Source: Nocardia acidivorans NBRC 108247 (GTDB lineage: Bacteria; Actinomycetota; Actinomycetes; Mycobacteriales; Mycobacteriaceae). From it: a stretch of DNA of 64,000 bases. Where the stretch lies: contig NZ_BDAW01000019.1 in NCBI RefSeq assembly GCF_001625085.1, forward strand, positions 62,001 through 126,000. Direction: 5' to 3'. The first letter of the stretch is position 1; the number at the start of each line of letters is the position of its first letter. This document shows, one piece after another, positions 1 through 11,587 of this stretch. A model generated the notes under the pieces. The model worked only from the letters and a program-made list of their open reading frames with translations, ran no database searches and was not told the DNA's origin. The position numbers were made by a program, and so were the translations under genes.

Positions 1-123
1 CGCGGGTGCTTTGAGGGTGGAGGTGAGGGTCCATTCGATATGCGGGCACAGCGCCGCCGGCGACGAATGAATGTATACGACACCAGACGTCGCGTCGGAG
101 AACTGACTCGTTCCGCGCACCAC
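1..123 (-). CDS. DUF3145 family protein, N-terminal part (cut by window edge)
   Basis: Reading the minus strand from a GTG at 123 gives 41 codons with no stop before the window edge. The peptide contains FSDATSGVVYIHSSPAALC and PHIEWTLTSTL, which match the opening of the actinobacterial DUF3145 family; the function of that family is unknown. A good ribosome binding site (GGAGG) lies 7 bases upstream of the GTG; a second GTG follows directly at 120. The C-terminal three quarters of the protein lie outside the window. Confidence 0.8.
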   Translation of the reverse strand, partial: MVRGTSQFSDATSGVVYIHSSPAALCPHIEWTLTSTLKAPA

Positions 124-239
124 TAACACCTCCGGCTTCGACGGGGACGTCTTCCCCAACGACCCGCTCCAGCCAGCGTTGCCCGAGTTTACTGGAGTGC
201 TCGGAGTTACGTGTGTTACTTATTGCCCGTGTCGTGTTT

Positions 240-1058
240 CTACGCAAACTCCGCGATCACGGCATCGCTGAGGGTAGGCCACGCCGCGCGCGCCCAGTCT
301 CCGAAATTTTCGTCCGCCAGCGCGAGACACGCCATGCCGACTTCCGGATCAACCCAGAGAAAAGTACCCGATTGCCCGAAGTGCCCATAGGTCCGCGCGG
401 AATTCGCGCCGCCGGTCCAGTGCGGGGCTTTGTGATCACGAATTTCGAAACCCAGACCCCAGTCGTTGGGGCGCTGTGACCCGTAGCCGGGAAGTACACC
501 ATTGCGTCCCGGGAACTGCACTGTGCTTGCTTCACCGAGCAATTCCGCGGTAACGCAGGTGGGATTCAGCAATTCTTCGGCGAACCGCAGGAGATCTGCG
601 ACCGACGAACTGGCCGCATGTCCGGCGGGCCCGGCGAGCACGGACGATTCCATGCCCAGCGGCTCGAAAACCGCCTCGTGCAGATAGCGTTCGAACGGGA
701 TACCGGTTTGCCCGGCGACGAACTCGGCCAGCACCTCGAATCCGGCACTGGAGTAGATGCGCCGCGCACCCGGTTCGGCCAGCACCTCGGTGGAATCGAA
801 GGCCAGTCCGGAGGTGTGCGCGAGCAGGTGCCGCACGGTGGCGCCGAGCGGACCGGCGGGTTGATCCAGTTCGATCGCGCCCTCCTCGACGGCGACCAGA
901 ACCGCGTATGCCACAAGGGGTTTGGTCACCGAGGCGAGGCGATACACCCGATCGACATCACCCTCGGTGTCCTGGACGCCCTTACCCCGGACCACGACCC
1001 CCGCCGCGGTATTGGGGACCGGCCACTCTCGAATCTGCTCCAGCGCTCGCACGGTCAC
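240..1058 (-). CDS. Serine hydrolase of the beta-lactamase / class C PBP-like family
   Basis: A 272-residue protein with the beta-lactamase-related fold (PF00144). The SxxK nucleophile motif is SVTK at about residue 44, followed by the HLLAHTSGL signature. A YSSAGF segment stands where the YxN tyrosine motif is expected, and HFGQSGT near the C-terminus corresponds to the third (HxG/KTG) box. No signal peptide is visible, so it is probably cytoplasmic and acts as an esterase or amidase rather than a true penicillin-binding protein. It is shorter than typical family members (about 350-400 residues). It ends 182 bases upstream-of-strand from the DUF3145 gene and may be cotranscribed with the permease, whose stop lies only 4 bases from its start. 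Confidence 0.8.
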   Translation of the reverse strand: MTVRALEQIREWPVPNTAAGVVVRGKGVQDTEGDVDRVYRLASVTKPLVAYAVLVAVEEGAIELDQPAGPLGATVRHLLAHTSGLAFDSTEVLAEPGARRIYSSAGFEVLAEFVAGQTGIPFERYLHEAVFEPLGMESSVLAGPAGHAASSSVADLLRFAEELLNPTCVTAELLGEASTVQFPGRNGVLPGYGSQRPNDWGLGFEIRDHKAPHWTGGANSARTYGHFGQSGTFLWVDPEVGMACLALADENFGDWARAAWPTLSDAVIAEFA

Positions 1059-1062
1059 GAGC

Positions 1063-2493
1063 CTACGAGTCCAGGGTGACCGCTGCCGGCCGGGGCCGAT
1101 TCAACGCGGAGCGGCGGCGGCCGTAGGCGAAGTACACGATCAGGCCGACCGCGGACCACAGCGTGAAGGCCAGCCAGGTCACGCCGGGCAGATGCCAGAG
1201 CAGCCAGAGGCACATGCCGACGCCGAGCACCGGAACGAGTGGGACAAGCGTCCGGAAGGTGCGCGGCAGATCGGGTTTGGTGCGGCGCAGCACAAGCACG
1301 CCGATATTCACCAGGCCGAAGGAGACCAGGGTGCCGATATTGGTGGCATTGACCAGCTCGCCCAGCGGGATCAGCGCGGACAGCACCGCGACCACACCAC
1401 CGACGAGGAGGGTGTTGGTGGTCGGCACCCGCTTGGCGCCGACCTTGGACAGCACCCTGGGCATCAGGCCGTCACGGGACATGGCGACCAGGATCCGGGT
1501 CTGCCCGTACAGTACGGTGAGTACCACCGAGGCGATGGCGATCACCGCACCGGCAGCGAGAATCGTTGCGGGCCAGCTCTTTCCGGTGACCTGATCCAGC
1601 ACGGTCGCCAGTGACGCGCCGGACGAGCTGACACCGTCGACGCCGACTGCGGCGACCGCGGTCAATGCGACCAGCACATACATGAGCGTCACGATGCCCA
1701 GCGAGATGATGATGGCGCGCGGTAGATCCCGCTGCGGATTCTTCGCCTCCTCACCCGCGGTGGAGGCGGCGTCGAAGCCGATGAACGAGAAGAAGACCAT
1801 CGATGCCGCGGACCCGATTCCGGCCACGCCCTCGGGCGCGAACGGGCGCAGGTTGCCGGATTTGAACGCGGTCACCGCGACCGCGACGAAGAAGATCAGC
1901 ACCGCGATCTTGATCAGCGTGGTGCCGGTGGTGACCCGGGCGCTCTCCCGAATCCCGCCCAGCAGCACCGCCGTCGCGATCAGAACGACCACGGCCGCAG
2001 GCAGATTGATGATTCCGCCGTCGCTGGGCGCGGAGGCCAGCGCATCGGGAATCCGCCACCCGACGGTCGAGCCGAGGAACTCGTTCAGATACGCGCCCCA
2101 CCCCACCGCGACGGCGGCCACCGAAACCCCGTATTCGAGCAGCAGGCACCACCCGCAGACCCAGGCGATGATCTCACCGAGCGTCGCATAGGTATAGGAG
2201 TACGCCGATCCGGAGACCGGCACCGCCCCCGCGAGTTCGGCGTACGACAGCGCCGAGAACAGCGCCGCGAGCGCCGCGATGGCGAACGAGATGACCACGG
2301 CGGGCCCGGCCAGCGGCGCGGCCTCCCCCAGCACCACGAAGATGCCGGTCCCGAGCGTCGCGCCCACCGACAGCGAGATCAGCGGAACGAGCCCCATACT
2401 GCGCCGCAGGGCCGTGTGCTCACCCTCGGAGGTGAGCTGTTCGACAGGCTTGGTCCGCAGCAACGAAGCGGTAATCGAAGGAAATCCAGGCAC
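1063..2493 (-). CDS. APC-superfamily cationic amino acid permease
   Basis: Multi-pass inner-membrane amino acid transporter with about 12 hydrophobic segments. The first segment carries the APC signature SVGATLGTGIF; EVxNPxR-type loop residues (GEEAKNPQRDLPRAI) follow the sixth segment, as in the CAT/YfnA group. The open frame extends upstream to 2640, but those residues are arginine-rich and unlike the family; the homologous part begins near LLRTKPVEQL, so GTG at 2493 is the best start, though its ribosome site is weak. It likely imports amino acids by proton coupling; substrate cannot be read from sequence. The serine hydrolase gene follows 4 bases after its stop. Confidence 0.8.
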   Translation of the reverse strand: MPGFPSITASLLRTKPVEQLTSEGEHTALRRSMGLVPLISLSVGATLGTGIFVVLGEAAPLAGPAVVISFAIAALAALFSALSYAELAGAVPVSGSAYSYTYATLGEIIAWVCGWCLLLEYGVSVAAVAVGWGAYLNEFLGSTVGWRIPDALASAPSDGGIINLPAAVVVLIATAVLLGGIRESARVTTGTTLIKIAVLIFFVAVAVTAFKSGNLRPFAPEGVAGIGSAASMVFFSFIGFDAASTAGEEAKNPQRDLPRAIIISLGIVTLMYVLVALTAVAAVGVDGVSSSGASLATVLDQVTGKSWPATILAAGAVIAIASVVLTVLYGQTRILVAMSRDGLMPRVLSKVGAKRVPTTNTLLVGGVVAVLSALIPLGELVNATNIGTLVSFGLVNIGVLVLRRTKPDLPRTFRTLVPLVPVLGVGMCLWLLWHLPGVTWLAFTLWSAVGLIVYFAYGRRRSALNRPRPAAVTLDS

Positions 2494-2865
2494 GTCCGGC
2501 AACGCTACCGGCTCGCGGACTGGTTTCTCGCACCACACCCCGGCACTCCGGGCGATACCACACCAGTCAGCAATCGACCCGCGACGCTTCGTACCGGGCA
2601 TGCGAACTCTTCGCCCTCCCAGCTGGATGGCCGTGGTCACCTACAGAACGCACACCCCGAGACCCTGCACGTGCGATCACGGGGTACTCATGCCGCGGAC
2701 ACGCCGAATATCCCTTCACCAGCACCCCATGAACGCATGCCCAGATGTGTATTGGCGTGTGGCGCGGGCATTTCGGGGGTCGTTGCGACGCGGGATGCGT
2801 CATGTACGGGATACGGCGTGGTTGGTGACTCGAGCTCCCGGTGGGCGCACGTCCAGAGTGGGGCG
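2494..2865. other. Non-coding gap upstream of the permease
   Basis: No open frame here resembles a protein: frames on both strands are arginine/proline-rich and change register freely. The stretch should hold the permease promoter, but I see no convincing -35/-10 pair, hairpin or repeat. If the permease began at its most upstream in-frame start (2640) the gap would be 225 bases. Confidence 0.4.
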
Positions 2866-3225
2866 TCAGGATTCGTAAGGGGCGGCCAGGACTGCGGCTT
2901 CTTGGCGAGCGAGGAGGGCGCGCTGGTGCTGGAGGTCGGCTATTTGGGTGTCGAGGCGGGTGAGGCCGTCCTGGACGACTTTTCGGGAGTGGTCGCAGTG
3001 CTGGAAGCCGGTATCGGTGGCGCACGGGAGGAGTTCGCGGATGGCGCGGGTGGACAGGCCGGCGTCGAGGAGTTCGCGGATGCGGTGCACGCGGGCGGGG
3101 GCCTGGTCGCCGTAGGTGCGGTAGCCGTTCGAATCACGGTGCGGGATCAACAGTCCCTGCTCTTCGTAGTAGCGCAGCAGCCGGGGCGCGACGCCGGTGG
3201 CACGCGACAATTCACCGATCAGCAT
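2866..3225 (-). CDS. MerR-family transcriptional regulator
   Basis: A 119-residue MerR protein. The N-terminal winged helix begins MLIGELSRATGV and continues with LLRYYEEQGLL and the wing residues NGYRTY, all typical. The C-terminal coiled coil (RLDTQIADLQHQRALL) is the dimer helix and there is little effector domain, as in SoxR/ZntR-sized members. One cysteine pair (LLPCATDTGFQHCD) lies at the start of the dimer helix, where MerR proteins bind metals or redox centres, but the spacing is not a recognised metal site. ATG at 3225 has the ribosome site GGGAGG 5-6 bases upstream. It is divergent from an alpha/beta hydrolase gene and a MerR-type operator lies between them. Confidence 0.9.
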   Translation of the reverse strand: MLIGELSRATGVAPRLLRYYEEQGLLIPHRDSNGYRTYGDQAPARVHRIRELLDAGLSTRAIRELLPCATDTGFQHCDHSRKVVQDGLTRLDTQIADLQHQRALLARQEAAVLAAPYES

Positions 3226-3246
3226 TGTGACCTCCCGCACAGCGGA

Positions 3247-3278
3247 TTGACCTTCACATCCATGTGAATCCCTAACGT
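3247..3278 (+). promoter_or_regulatory. MerR-type promoter with palindromic operator
   Basis: TTGACC (3247-3252) and TAACGT (3273-3278) are separated by 20 bases, the long spacer used by MerR-activated promoters. The spacer contains a perfect palindrome, TTCACAT-CC-ATGTGAA (3253-3268). The -10 hexamer ends 7 bases before the ATG at 3286, so the hydrolase mRNA should be leaderless. The adjacent divergent MerR gene is the obvious regulator. Confidence 0.85.
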
Positions 3279-3285
3279 CACCGGC

Positions 3286-4056
3286 ATGACGAACATTTCG
3301 CTCTCCACCACAGTCACCGGTTCCGGCCCCGCAGTACTGCTCGCCCATGGCGCGGGCGGCGGTATCCAGGCCAACTTCGGCGGGCTGATTCCGCTGCTCG
3401 CGGAGCGGCACACCGTGATCGGACCCGACTATCCGGCCGATGACACTCATCTGGAACTCGACGCGCTGGCCGACGCCCTGGTCGCGGAGGCGGATGCGGT
3501 TGGGGCGGAACACTTCACGATCGTCGGATATTCACTCGGCACCACGGTGGCCGTGCGCGCGGCGATCCGGCATCCCGAGCGGGTGCGCGGGCTGGTCCTC
3601 ACCGCCGGATTCGATCGGCCCGACAACCGCACCCGCCTGAATATCGAGCTGTGGCAGCGCGCGCTGGCCGCCAACGATCGAGAACTGTTCGCGCACATCG
3701 TGCTGCTGGCGGGTTTCACCGCCGATTTCGTGAATTCCATGTCCCCCGAACAGCTTTCGGAGGCGCTGACACAGACCGCCGCGAACATCCCCGGCGGTAC
3801 GGCGGCGCAGGCCGCGCTGATCAGCACCATCGACATCACCGCGGATCTGCCGCGCATCACCGTACCCACCCTCGTCATCGGCCTCACCGGTGATCTGCTC
3901 GTCGATCCGTCGGGTGCGCGCCGCCAGGCCGCGGCCATCCCGGGGGCCGAGTATCGGGAACTCGACGGCGGTCATGTCGTCATGCTGGAGAATCCCGCGC
4001 CCTGGTATGAGGCGGTTCTCGATTTCATCACCAAGCACCCGATCGAGCAGGCATAA
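3286..4056 (+). CDS. Alpha/beta hydrolase
   Basis: A 256-residue cytoplasmic alpha/beta-hydrolase. LLAHGAGGG forms the oxyanion-hole loop, GYSLGTTVA the nucleophile elbow (serine), and the C-terminal GGHVVMLENP gives the catalytic histidine; the acid is probably the aspartate in GLTGDLLVDPSG. The length and cap region fit small-molecule esterases/lipases rather than lipoprotein forms. It is the single target of the divergent MerR promoter, which suggests it acts on a xenobiotic or stress-generated ester sensed by that regulator. The substrate is unknown. Confidence 0.85.
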   Translation: MTNISLSTTVTGSGPAVLLAHGAGGGIQANFGGLIPLLAERHTVIGPDYPADDTHLELDALADALVAEADAVGAEHFTIVGYSLGTTVAVRAAIRHPERVRGLVLTAGFDRPDNRTRLNIELWQRALAANDRELFAHIVLLAGFTADFVNSMSPEQLSEALTQTAANIPGGTAAQAALISTIDITADLPRITVPTLVIGLTGDLLVDPSGARRQAAAIPGAEYRELDGGHVVMLENPAPWYEAVLDFITKHPIEQA

Positions 4057-4092
4057 CCGCGCTCGACCGCCCCGGCTACGATCGGTTCCACC

Positions 4093-5283
4093 ATGAGTGA
4101 GCAGGTCACGGTCCACGGTGAGGTGGACAGCGGGTTCGGGGCGGTCGCGGATGCTTTCCGGCGGAATTTCGCCGAGCACGGCGAGATCGGGGCGGCGGTC
4201 GCCGTTTTCGACGGGGACCGGCCGGTGGTGGATCTGTGGGCGGGCCGCCGCGATCGCAAGCGGCGGCTGCCGTGGGAGCGGGACACCATGGCCCCGGTGT
4301 GGTCCTGTACCAAGGGCATGACGGCATTCGTGGTGGCGGCGGCGGTTTCCCGGGGATTGCTGGACTACGAGGCCCCGGTGGCGCGGTACTGGCCGGAGTT
4401 CGCGGCCAATGGCAAGGAATCGATCACCGTCCGCCAACTGCTGGACCATCAGGCGGGTCTGGCGGCGCTGGACCGGCCGGTCCGGCTGCGCGATATGGCG
4501 GATCTCGACGGACTCGCGACCATTCTGGCGGCTCAGAAACCCCTGTGGCGACCGGGAACTCGGCACGGCTACCACCCGATCACGGCCGGGCTGTATCAGG
4601 GCGAACTCATCCGCCGGGTCGATCCCGAACACCGCACCCTCGGCCGGGTATTCGCCGAGGATTTCGCCGCACCGCTCGGCCTGGACTTCTATATCGGCCT
4701 GCCGGAAGCGGTTTCACTGGATCGCGTCGCCACCCTCTCGGCCACCGAGGGCCTGGATATCCTGCGCTATGAGCGCGATCTCCCGCTGCGTATCGGCGTT
4801 CAGCTGTACGCCAAGCGCGGACTCTCCTTCCGCGCCTTGAACTCTCCGCAGGTCGGCGCGCCCGCCCGGGCCGCCCGCCGCGAATTCCTGGAGGTGGAGA
4901 GCCCGGCCGCCGGCGGTGTGGGCACCGCCCGCTCGCTGGCGCGCGTCTACGGCGCGGCCGCGGGCAGAACCGGGGAACTCCCCGTCGACGCGGAGCTGTT
5001 GGACCGCTTGGCATCCGCCGATACCGCCCGAGACGTCCCCGCCGACGATCTGGTCCTGCTCACCCCGAGCCGCTATCACCTCGGTTTCCGAAAGTCCTGC
5101 GGTGGTTTCCGTTTCGGCACCGACGCGCGCGCCTACGGCACCACCGGTTACGGCGGCTCCTTCGGATTCGCCGATCCCGCAACGGGACTGGGCTTCGGCT
5201 ACACGATGAATCGCCTGGGTATGGCGGTGCTGGATGATGTCCGCTCCCGCAATCTACGCGAGGCGCTGCGCCGCGGCGTATGA
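4093..5283 (+). CDS. Serine hydrolase, beta-lactamase family (EstB-like)
   Basis: A 396-residue PF00144 protein. SCTKG is the SxxK nucleophile motif; VRQLLDHQAGLAAL is the following helix signature, and the YHPITAG segment supplies the YxN-position tyrosine. TGYGGSFGF near the C-terminus stands in for the KTG/HxG box. The domain order and length match EstB-type carboxylesterases and the mycobacterial LipD/LipL-type proteins. No signal peptide is seen. It lies 36 bases downstream of the alpha/beta hydrolase and is probably read from the same transcript. Confidence 0.85.
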   Translation: MSEQVTVHGEVDSGFGAVADAFRRNFAEHGEIGAAVAVFDGDRPVVDLWAGRRDRKRRLPWERDTMAPVWSCTKGMTAFVVAAAVSRGLLDYEAPVARYWPEFAANGKESITVRQLLDHQAGLAALDRPVRLRDMADLDGLATILAAQKPLWRPGTRHGYHPITAGLYQGELIRRVDPEHRTLGRVFAEDFAAPLGLDFYIGLPEAVSLDRVATLSATEGLDILRYERDLPLRIGVQLYAKRGLSFRALNSPQVGAPARAARREFLEVESPAAGGVGTARSLARVYGAAAGRTGELPVDAELLDRLASADTARDVPADDLVLLTPSRYHLGFRKSCGGFRFGTDARAYGTTGYGGSFGFADPATGLGFGYTMNRLGMAVLDDVRSRNLREALRRGV

Positions 5284-5385
5284 CCGCGTTCCTCCCCGGA
5301 ACCGCCCCGCACACCCGCTAACCTCGTATTCGCCAATGGTTTGCCCGCACTTGTCGCGGGTGCCGACGAGGTCAGGAGTCGTTCG

Positions 5386-6393
5386 ATGCAGCGATACCGG
5401 ATGCCTGAGGAAGGCAGCCCGCACCAGCGCACCTGGATGGCGTTCGGGGCCGGCGAACAGGTCTGGACCGCGGACCTGCTACCCCTGGCCCAGCGCGCCC
5501 TGGCCGATATCGCCCGCGCCATCGCGCGTTTCGAACCCGTCTCCATGCTGGTGCGGCCCGCGGAACTCGCGGTGGCGCGCGCCCTGGTCGGCCCGGATAT
5601 CAGCCTGTACGAGGCACCCCTGGATGATCTGTGGCTGCGCGATTGCGGCCCGGTCTTCGTGGTCGACGAATCCGGTGCGCAGGCGGGTATCGACTTCAAT
5701 TTCAATGGCTGGGGCGATAAGCAGGAGCACACCGAGGATTCCCTGGCGGCCAGTTTCGTGACCGCGCGGGCGGGTGCGGAGGCGGTGCACACCGAACTCG
5801 TCCTGGAGGGCGGCGGTATCGAGGTGGACGGCGCGGGCCTGGCGATCATCACCGAAAGCTGTGTGCTGAACGACAATCGGAATCCGGGCTGGACCAGGCC
5901 GGAGGTAGAGCAGGAACTGGAGCGCCTGCTCGGCATCGAGAAGATCATCTGGCTGCCCGGCGTCGCCGGACGCGATATCACCGACGGTCACACCGATTTC
6001 TATGCCCGCTTCGCCCGGCCCGGTGTGGTGGTGGCCGGATTGGAGAACGATCCGGACGCCTTCGACTACGAGGTCACCCGCACCCATCAGGAGATCCTGC
6101 AGGAGGCCACCGATCAGCACGGCCGCCCCCTGCACCTGGAGATCATCGAGGGCCCGGACACCATCCGCTCGGAGTGGGTGGACGCGGATTTCGCGGCCGG
6201 CTACATCAACTTCTATCTCTGCAATGGCGGTGTGATCGCCCCGCAGTTCGGCGATGCCCCGCGCGATACCGCCGCCGCGAACACCCTGCGCCGCCTGTTC
6301 CCGGATCGCGAAGTCGTGCAGCTGAATATCGATGCCATCGCCGCCGGAGGCGGCGGCATCCATTGCACGACCCAGCAGGAACCGGCGGCGTGA
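5386..6393 (+). CDS. aguA: Agmatine deiminase (agmatine iminohydrolase)
   Basis: A 335-residue PF04371 peptidyl-arginine-deiminase-fold protein. It should hydrolyse agmatine to N-carbamoylputrescine and ammonia in the polyamine route. Family motifs are intact: RMPEEGSPHQRTWMAFG at the N-terminus, the DLWLRDCGP acid segment, LEGGGIEVDG, the histidine/aspartate DGHTDFYARF loop, and the C-terminal catalytic cysteine in GGGGIHCTTQQEP. ATG at 5386 is preceded by AGGAG at optimal distance; an upstream in-frame TTG at 5341 lies outside family homology. No carbamoylputrescine amidase (aguB) is next to it, so the pathway partner must be elsewhere. It converges on the DinB-like gene with a 3-base gap. 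Confidence 0.9.
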   Translation: MQRYRMPEEGSPHQRTWMAFGAGEQVWTADLLPLAQRALADIARAIARFEPVSMLVRPAELAVARALVGPDISLYEAPLDDLWLRDCGPVFVVDESGAQAGIDFNFNGWGDKQEHTEDSLAASFVTARAGAEAVHTELVLEGGGIEVDGAGLAIITESCVLNDNRNPGWTRPEVEQELERLLGIEKIIWLPGVAGRDITDGHTDFYARFARPGVVVAGLENDPDAFDYEVTRTHQEILQEATDQHGRPLHLEIIEGPDTIRSEWVDADFAAGYINFYLCNGGVIAPQFGDAPRDTAAANTLRRLFPDREVVQLNIDAIAAGGGGIHCTTQQEPAA

Positions 6394-6396
6394 CCG

Positions 6397-6993
6397 CTAA
6401 GCCGTTGTGGTGCTGCGGTTCTCGACGTCGTGGGCGTGGTGCACGACGTCGTGCAGGAAGTACCTGCCGAGGGTCTCGACGGTGAAGACCGAACCGTTGC
6501 TGCGCTTGGCCGGGCGCTTCAACTCGGCCACCGAGACCGATTCGTATGCGCGCGCGGTGGTTTCGGCGGCGTCGCGCAGGTCGGCGGCGACCTGCGCGGT
6601 GTTCTGTGCCGCGTAGTTCTCGGCGAGGGCGGTCTCGTCCTGATCCCAGTTGGCGAACATGGGGATACCGGAATCGTCGAGGGTGACCGCGGTGTCGTAG
6701 CCGCCGATCACCGGTCCGGGGCGGGGCGAACCGGTGCGGGCGATATCGAGGCGATGCTCGAAGATCCGGCAGACATCGCGGACGTGCGCGGCGTACTCCA
6801 GGGCCGACCAGGTCGAATCATCCGGGCGCACAGTGGCATTCGGATCATCGAGGGCGGCAGTCAGCACGGCGGCGCTGGCGCGCACCCGCGCGGGAATCGA
6901 CTCGAACGCGGTGGCGCTGGGGTCGAATCCGCATTCGTCGCAGGTGCGTTCCAGCACCCAGGTCCAGTCTTTGGCATCGGGCACGATCGGCAT
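6397..6993 (-). CDS. DinB-family protein
   Basis: A 198-residue four-helix-bundle DinB/DUF664-like protein. WSALEYAAHVRDVCRIFEHRL holds the first metal-type histidine, and HDVVHHAHDVE near the C-terminus the other two, the usual His3 site. An N-terminal Cys-x2-Cys (RTCDECGFD) is typical of the actinobacterial subgroup often misannotated as methyltransferases. Some relatives are mycothiol-dependent transferases, which would fit a mycothiol-producing actinobacterium, but that is inference. Confidence 0.8.
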   Translation of the reverse strand: MPIVPDAKDWTWVLERTCDECGFDPSATAFESIPARVRASAAVLTAALDDPNATVRPDDSTWSALEYAAHVRDVCRIFEHRLDIARTGSPRPGPVIGGYDTAVTLDDSGIPMFANWDQDETALAENYAAQNTAQVAADLRDAAETTARAYESVSVAELKRPAKRSNGSVFTVETLGRYFLHDVVHHAHDVENRSTTTA

Positions 6994-7101
6994 ATCGGTA
7001 ACCTATCGTGGCGCGAGATTATCGGCCACCAACATCCTGCCGTGGCACGTCGAGATCGCGACAGGTCCGCGACTCCGCCCACGATGGGCGCGCGGCCGGG
7101 C

Positions 7102-8157
7102 TCACTCCATCAACCGGTGCGCCTTCTCGAACAGCTCCAAGGTGATGGCGTGCAGGAAATCGCCAACCTGCTTGGGCGCCTTGCCCGCCGACGCGCGGGC
7201 ATACGTGCCCTCCAGGACGATGCCGAGTTTGAAGCAGGCCAGCACCGTATACCAGGTGACATTGCTCAGATCGCGGTCGGAGAATTTGCCGTAGTGCTCG
7301 GTCATCTCCGCGGCGGTGGGCAGCCCGCCGACCGCGCCGAGCGTACCGATCAGCGCCGCGCCGGTGGTGCCGGGTTCGGGGCGGGTGGCGATCTGCCAGC
7401 CCAGATCCAGCAGCGGATCGCCGATGGTGGACATTTCCCAGTCGACCATGGCGGCGACCTGTGGACCGTCATAGGAGAACATCATGTTGGCGAGGTGGCA
7501 GTCGCCGTGCAGGATGCCGGGCCGCCACTGCGCGGGGCGATTACGGTCCAGCCAGTCGCCGACGCGGTCGACGCCCGGGATCTCGGGTCCGGCATAGCCC
7601 TCGTTGACGCTGTACGAGTCGAGTTCCTTGAGCCAGCGCGGCACCTGACGCTCCAGGAAGCCTTCCGGCTTACCGTAATCCGCGAGTCCGAGCGCCTCGT
7701 GGTCGAGCGAGCCGAGCCGGGCGATGGCCTCCACGGCAGAGAGCCCCATCTGGCGACGGATCTCCGGCTGGCCCGCGTGCAGCGGGGGGAGTTCGTTCTG
7801 TGGATTGAAGCCGATGATCGGTTCCATGAGATAGAAGTTGGCCCCGATGAGCGATTCGTCGGCCCCGGCCGCGATCACCCGGGGTGCGCGCACGCCGGTG
7901 CCGGCGAGGGCTTCGAGAATGCGGGATTCGCGGCGGATGACATTATTGCTGGCGGCCCGCAGATGTTTGGGCCCGCGCCGCAGCACATAGTCGCGCCCGC
8001 CGCGGGTGAAGCGCAGCATGATGTTCTGGGTGCCGCCGCCGAGGGGTTTCACCTCCTCGAAGTCACCGCCGGGCAAGCCCTGCTCATCCATCCACTTCCC
8101 GACGACCGCGAAGTCGACGAGGTCGCGATCCACGCCGACCGGCTGCACTTCTGACAT
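7102..8157 (-). CDS. Phosphotransferase-family protein (APH/choline-kinase fold)
   Basis: A 351-residue protein of the aminoglycoside-phosphotransferase fold (PF01636). GGGTQNIMLRFTRGGRDYVLRR is the nucleotide-binding N-lobe, GILHGDCHLANMMF is the HGDxxxxN catalytic loop, and AMVDWEMSTIGDPLLDLGW is the metal-binding DxD-type segment. The sequence is of the subgroup found beside or fused to acyl-CoA dehydrogenases (ACAD10/FadE36-like), so the substrate may be a hydroxyacyl or small alcohol, not an antibiotic. ATG at 8157 (MSEVQPVGVD) is preferred over upstream in-frame starts at 8166 and 8199, which extend into the divergent promoter region of pabAB. Confidence 0.8.
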   Translation of the reverse strand: MSEVQPVGVDRDLVDFAVVGKWMDEQGLPGGDFEEVKPLGGGTQNIMLRFTRGGRDYVLRRGPKHLRAASNNVIRRESRILEALAGTGVRAPRVIAAGADESLIGANFYLMEPIIGFNPQNELPPLHAGQPEIRRQMGLSAVEAIARLGSLDHEALGLADYGKPEGFLERQVPRWLKELDSYSVNEGYAGPEIPGVDRVGDWLDRNRPAQWRPGILHGDCHLANMMFSYDGPQVAAMVDWEMSTIGDPLLDLGWQIATRPEPGTTGAALIGTLGAVGGLPTAAEMTEHYGKFSDRDLSNVTWYTVLACFKLGIVLEGTYARASAGKAPKQVGDFLHAITLELFEKAHRLME

Positions 8158-8282
8158 GCCCCACATTGTGCCGTAACCGTCCAGGACAACTGAAGGCATA
8201 TGCCCGCAGAAGTGGTGGTGACCTCGTTCACGCAGGTCGAGGCCGGGGGCGCGGGTGGGCGTGGCGTAAAGTTGCCAGCCAA

Positions 8283-10793
<2,511 letters not shown>

Positions 10794-10990
10794 CACCTCG
10801 AACAAGGCCCCCGACACCCGCCGCCAAATCCCTTCGCCAACCCCGTAACCACGGCGTCCCTCGTCCCTCCCGGAGCGCAATGACATCGCTCGTTGCGCAC
10901 ATCCCGGGTTCTCGGCCACTCGCACACCGGGAGCGGGGGCCATTACCTGCCGGGAGCGCGTGCAGGTGTCACTCCCTGAATGCCGTGCGG

Positions 10991-11482
10991 CTATTTGATC
11001 CTGCGCGGCCTCGACGGGGGTGGTTCGGGGTCGGGGTCTTCGCGGGTGAGGCCGGTGAGGCGGCCCAGGAGGGAGAGGCCGGGGAGTTTCTCCAGGCGGG
11101 AGACGGCTTCCCCGCCCGCCGCGGAGAGGGTTTCCAGGCGGGTGAGCAGTTTGTCGTAGGCGATGAGGGCCGGTTCGGCCAGGGTCAGGGTGCGGTCGAG
11201 GCGGTCGATGGTGGAGTTGAGGCGTTCGACCGCGACGGTGAGGTTCTCGATGAGGTCGGGGAGTTGGGCGGCCAGCTGCATGGAGGCCGGAGGCAGCCGG
11301 ACGGCGGTATCGAAGGCCTGGGTGGCGGTGAGTTGGGCGGAGTCGAAGGCGTCACCGGCGGCGGCCTGCGCGGCGACGACGGCGGCCTGGGCGGCGGCGA
11401 GGATCTCACCGGGCGTGGGCACGCGCGGGGTTTGCGGTTTACCGCGTGGGGGCTGGCGGCCCGGCCCCTTTGGTATTGTCAT
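10991..11482 (-). CDS. Hypothetical alanine-rich helical protein
   Basis: A 163-residue protein of no family I recognise. After a basic, proline-rich N-terminus (about 25 residues) the rest is strongly helical and alanine/leucine-rich, with a likely coiled coil over LIENLTVAVERLNSTIDRLD and continuing to about residue 140; the tail is proline/arginine-rich (PPPSRPRRIK). No signal peptide or membrane segment. ATG at 11482 is chosen because upstream in-frame residues are arginine-rich non-homologous sequence overlapping the divergent TerD-HNH gene. It is divergent from that gene, 105 bases apart, so the two may share a promoter region. Confidence 0.65.
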   Translation of the reverse strand: MTIPKGPGRQPPRGKPQTPRVPTPGEILAAAQAAVVAAQAAAGDAFDSAQLTATQAFDTAVRLPPASMQLAAQLPDLIENLTVAVERLNSTIDRLDRTLTLAEPALIAYDKLLTRLETLSAAGGEAVSRLEKLPGLSLLGRLTGLTREDPDPEPPPSRPRRIK

Positions 11483-11587
11483 GATTCCACTGTGCCGCAG
11501 CTTCGGGGCCGCGTAAATCCTGCCACGCACCGGGTATTTTCCGGCGGCGCGGAGGGTGTCGGGGGTGCGTGGCATAGTTCGATCACA

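Noticed and set aside
10880..11587. 5' extension of the TerD-HNH frame to 10880
   Set aside because: The extra 236 codons are glycine/glutamate-rich, overlap the minus-strand coiled-coil gene completely, and TerD homology begins right at ATG 11588.
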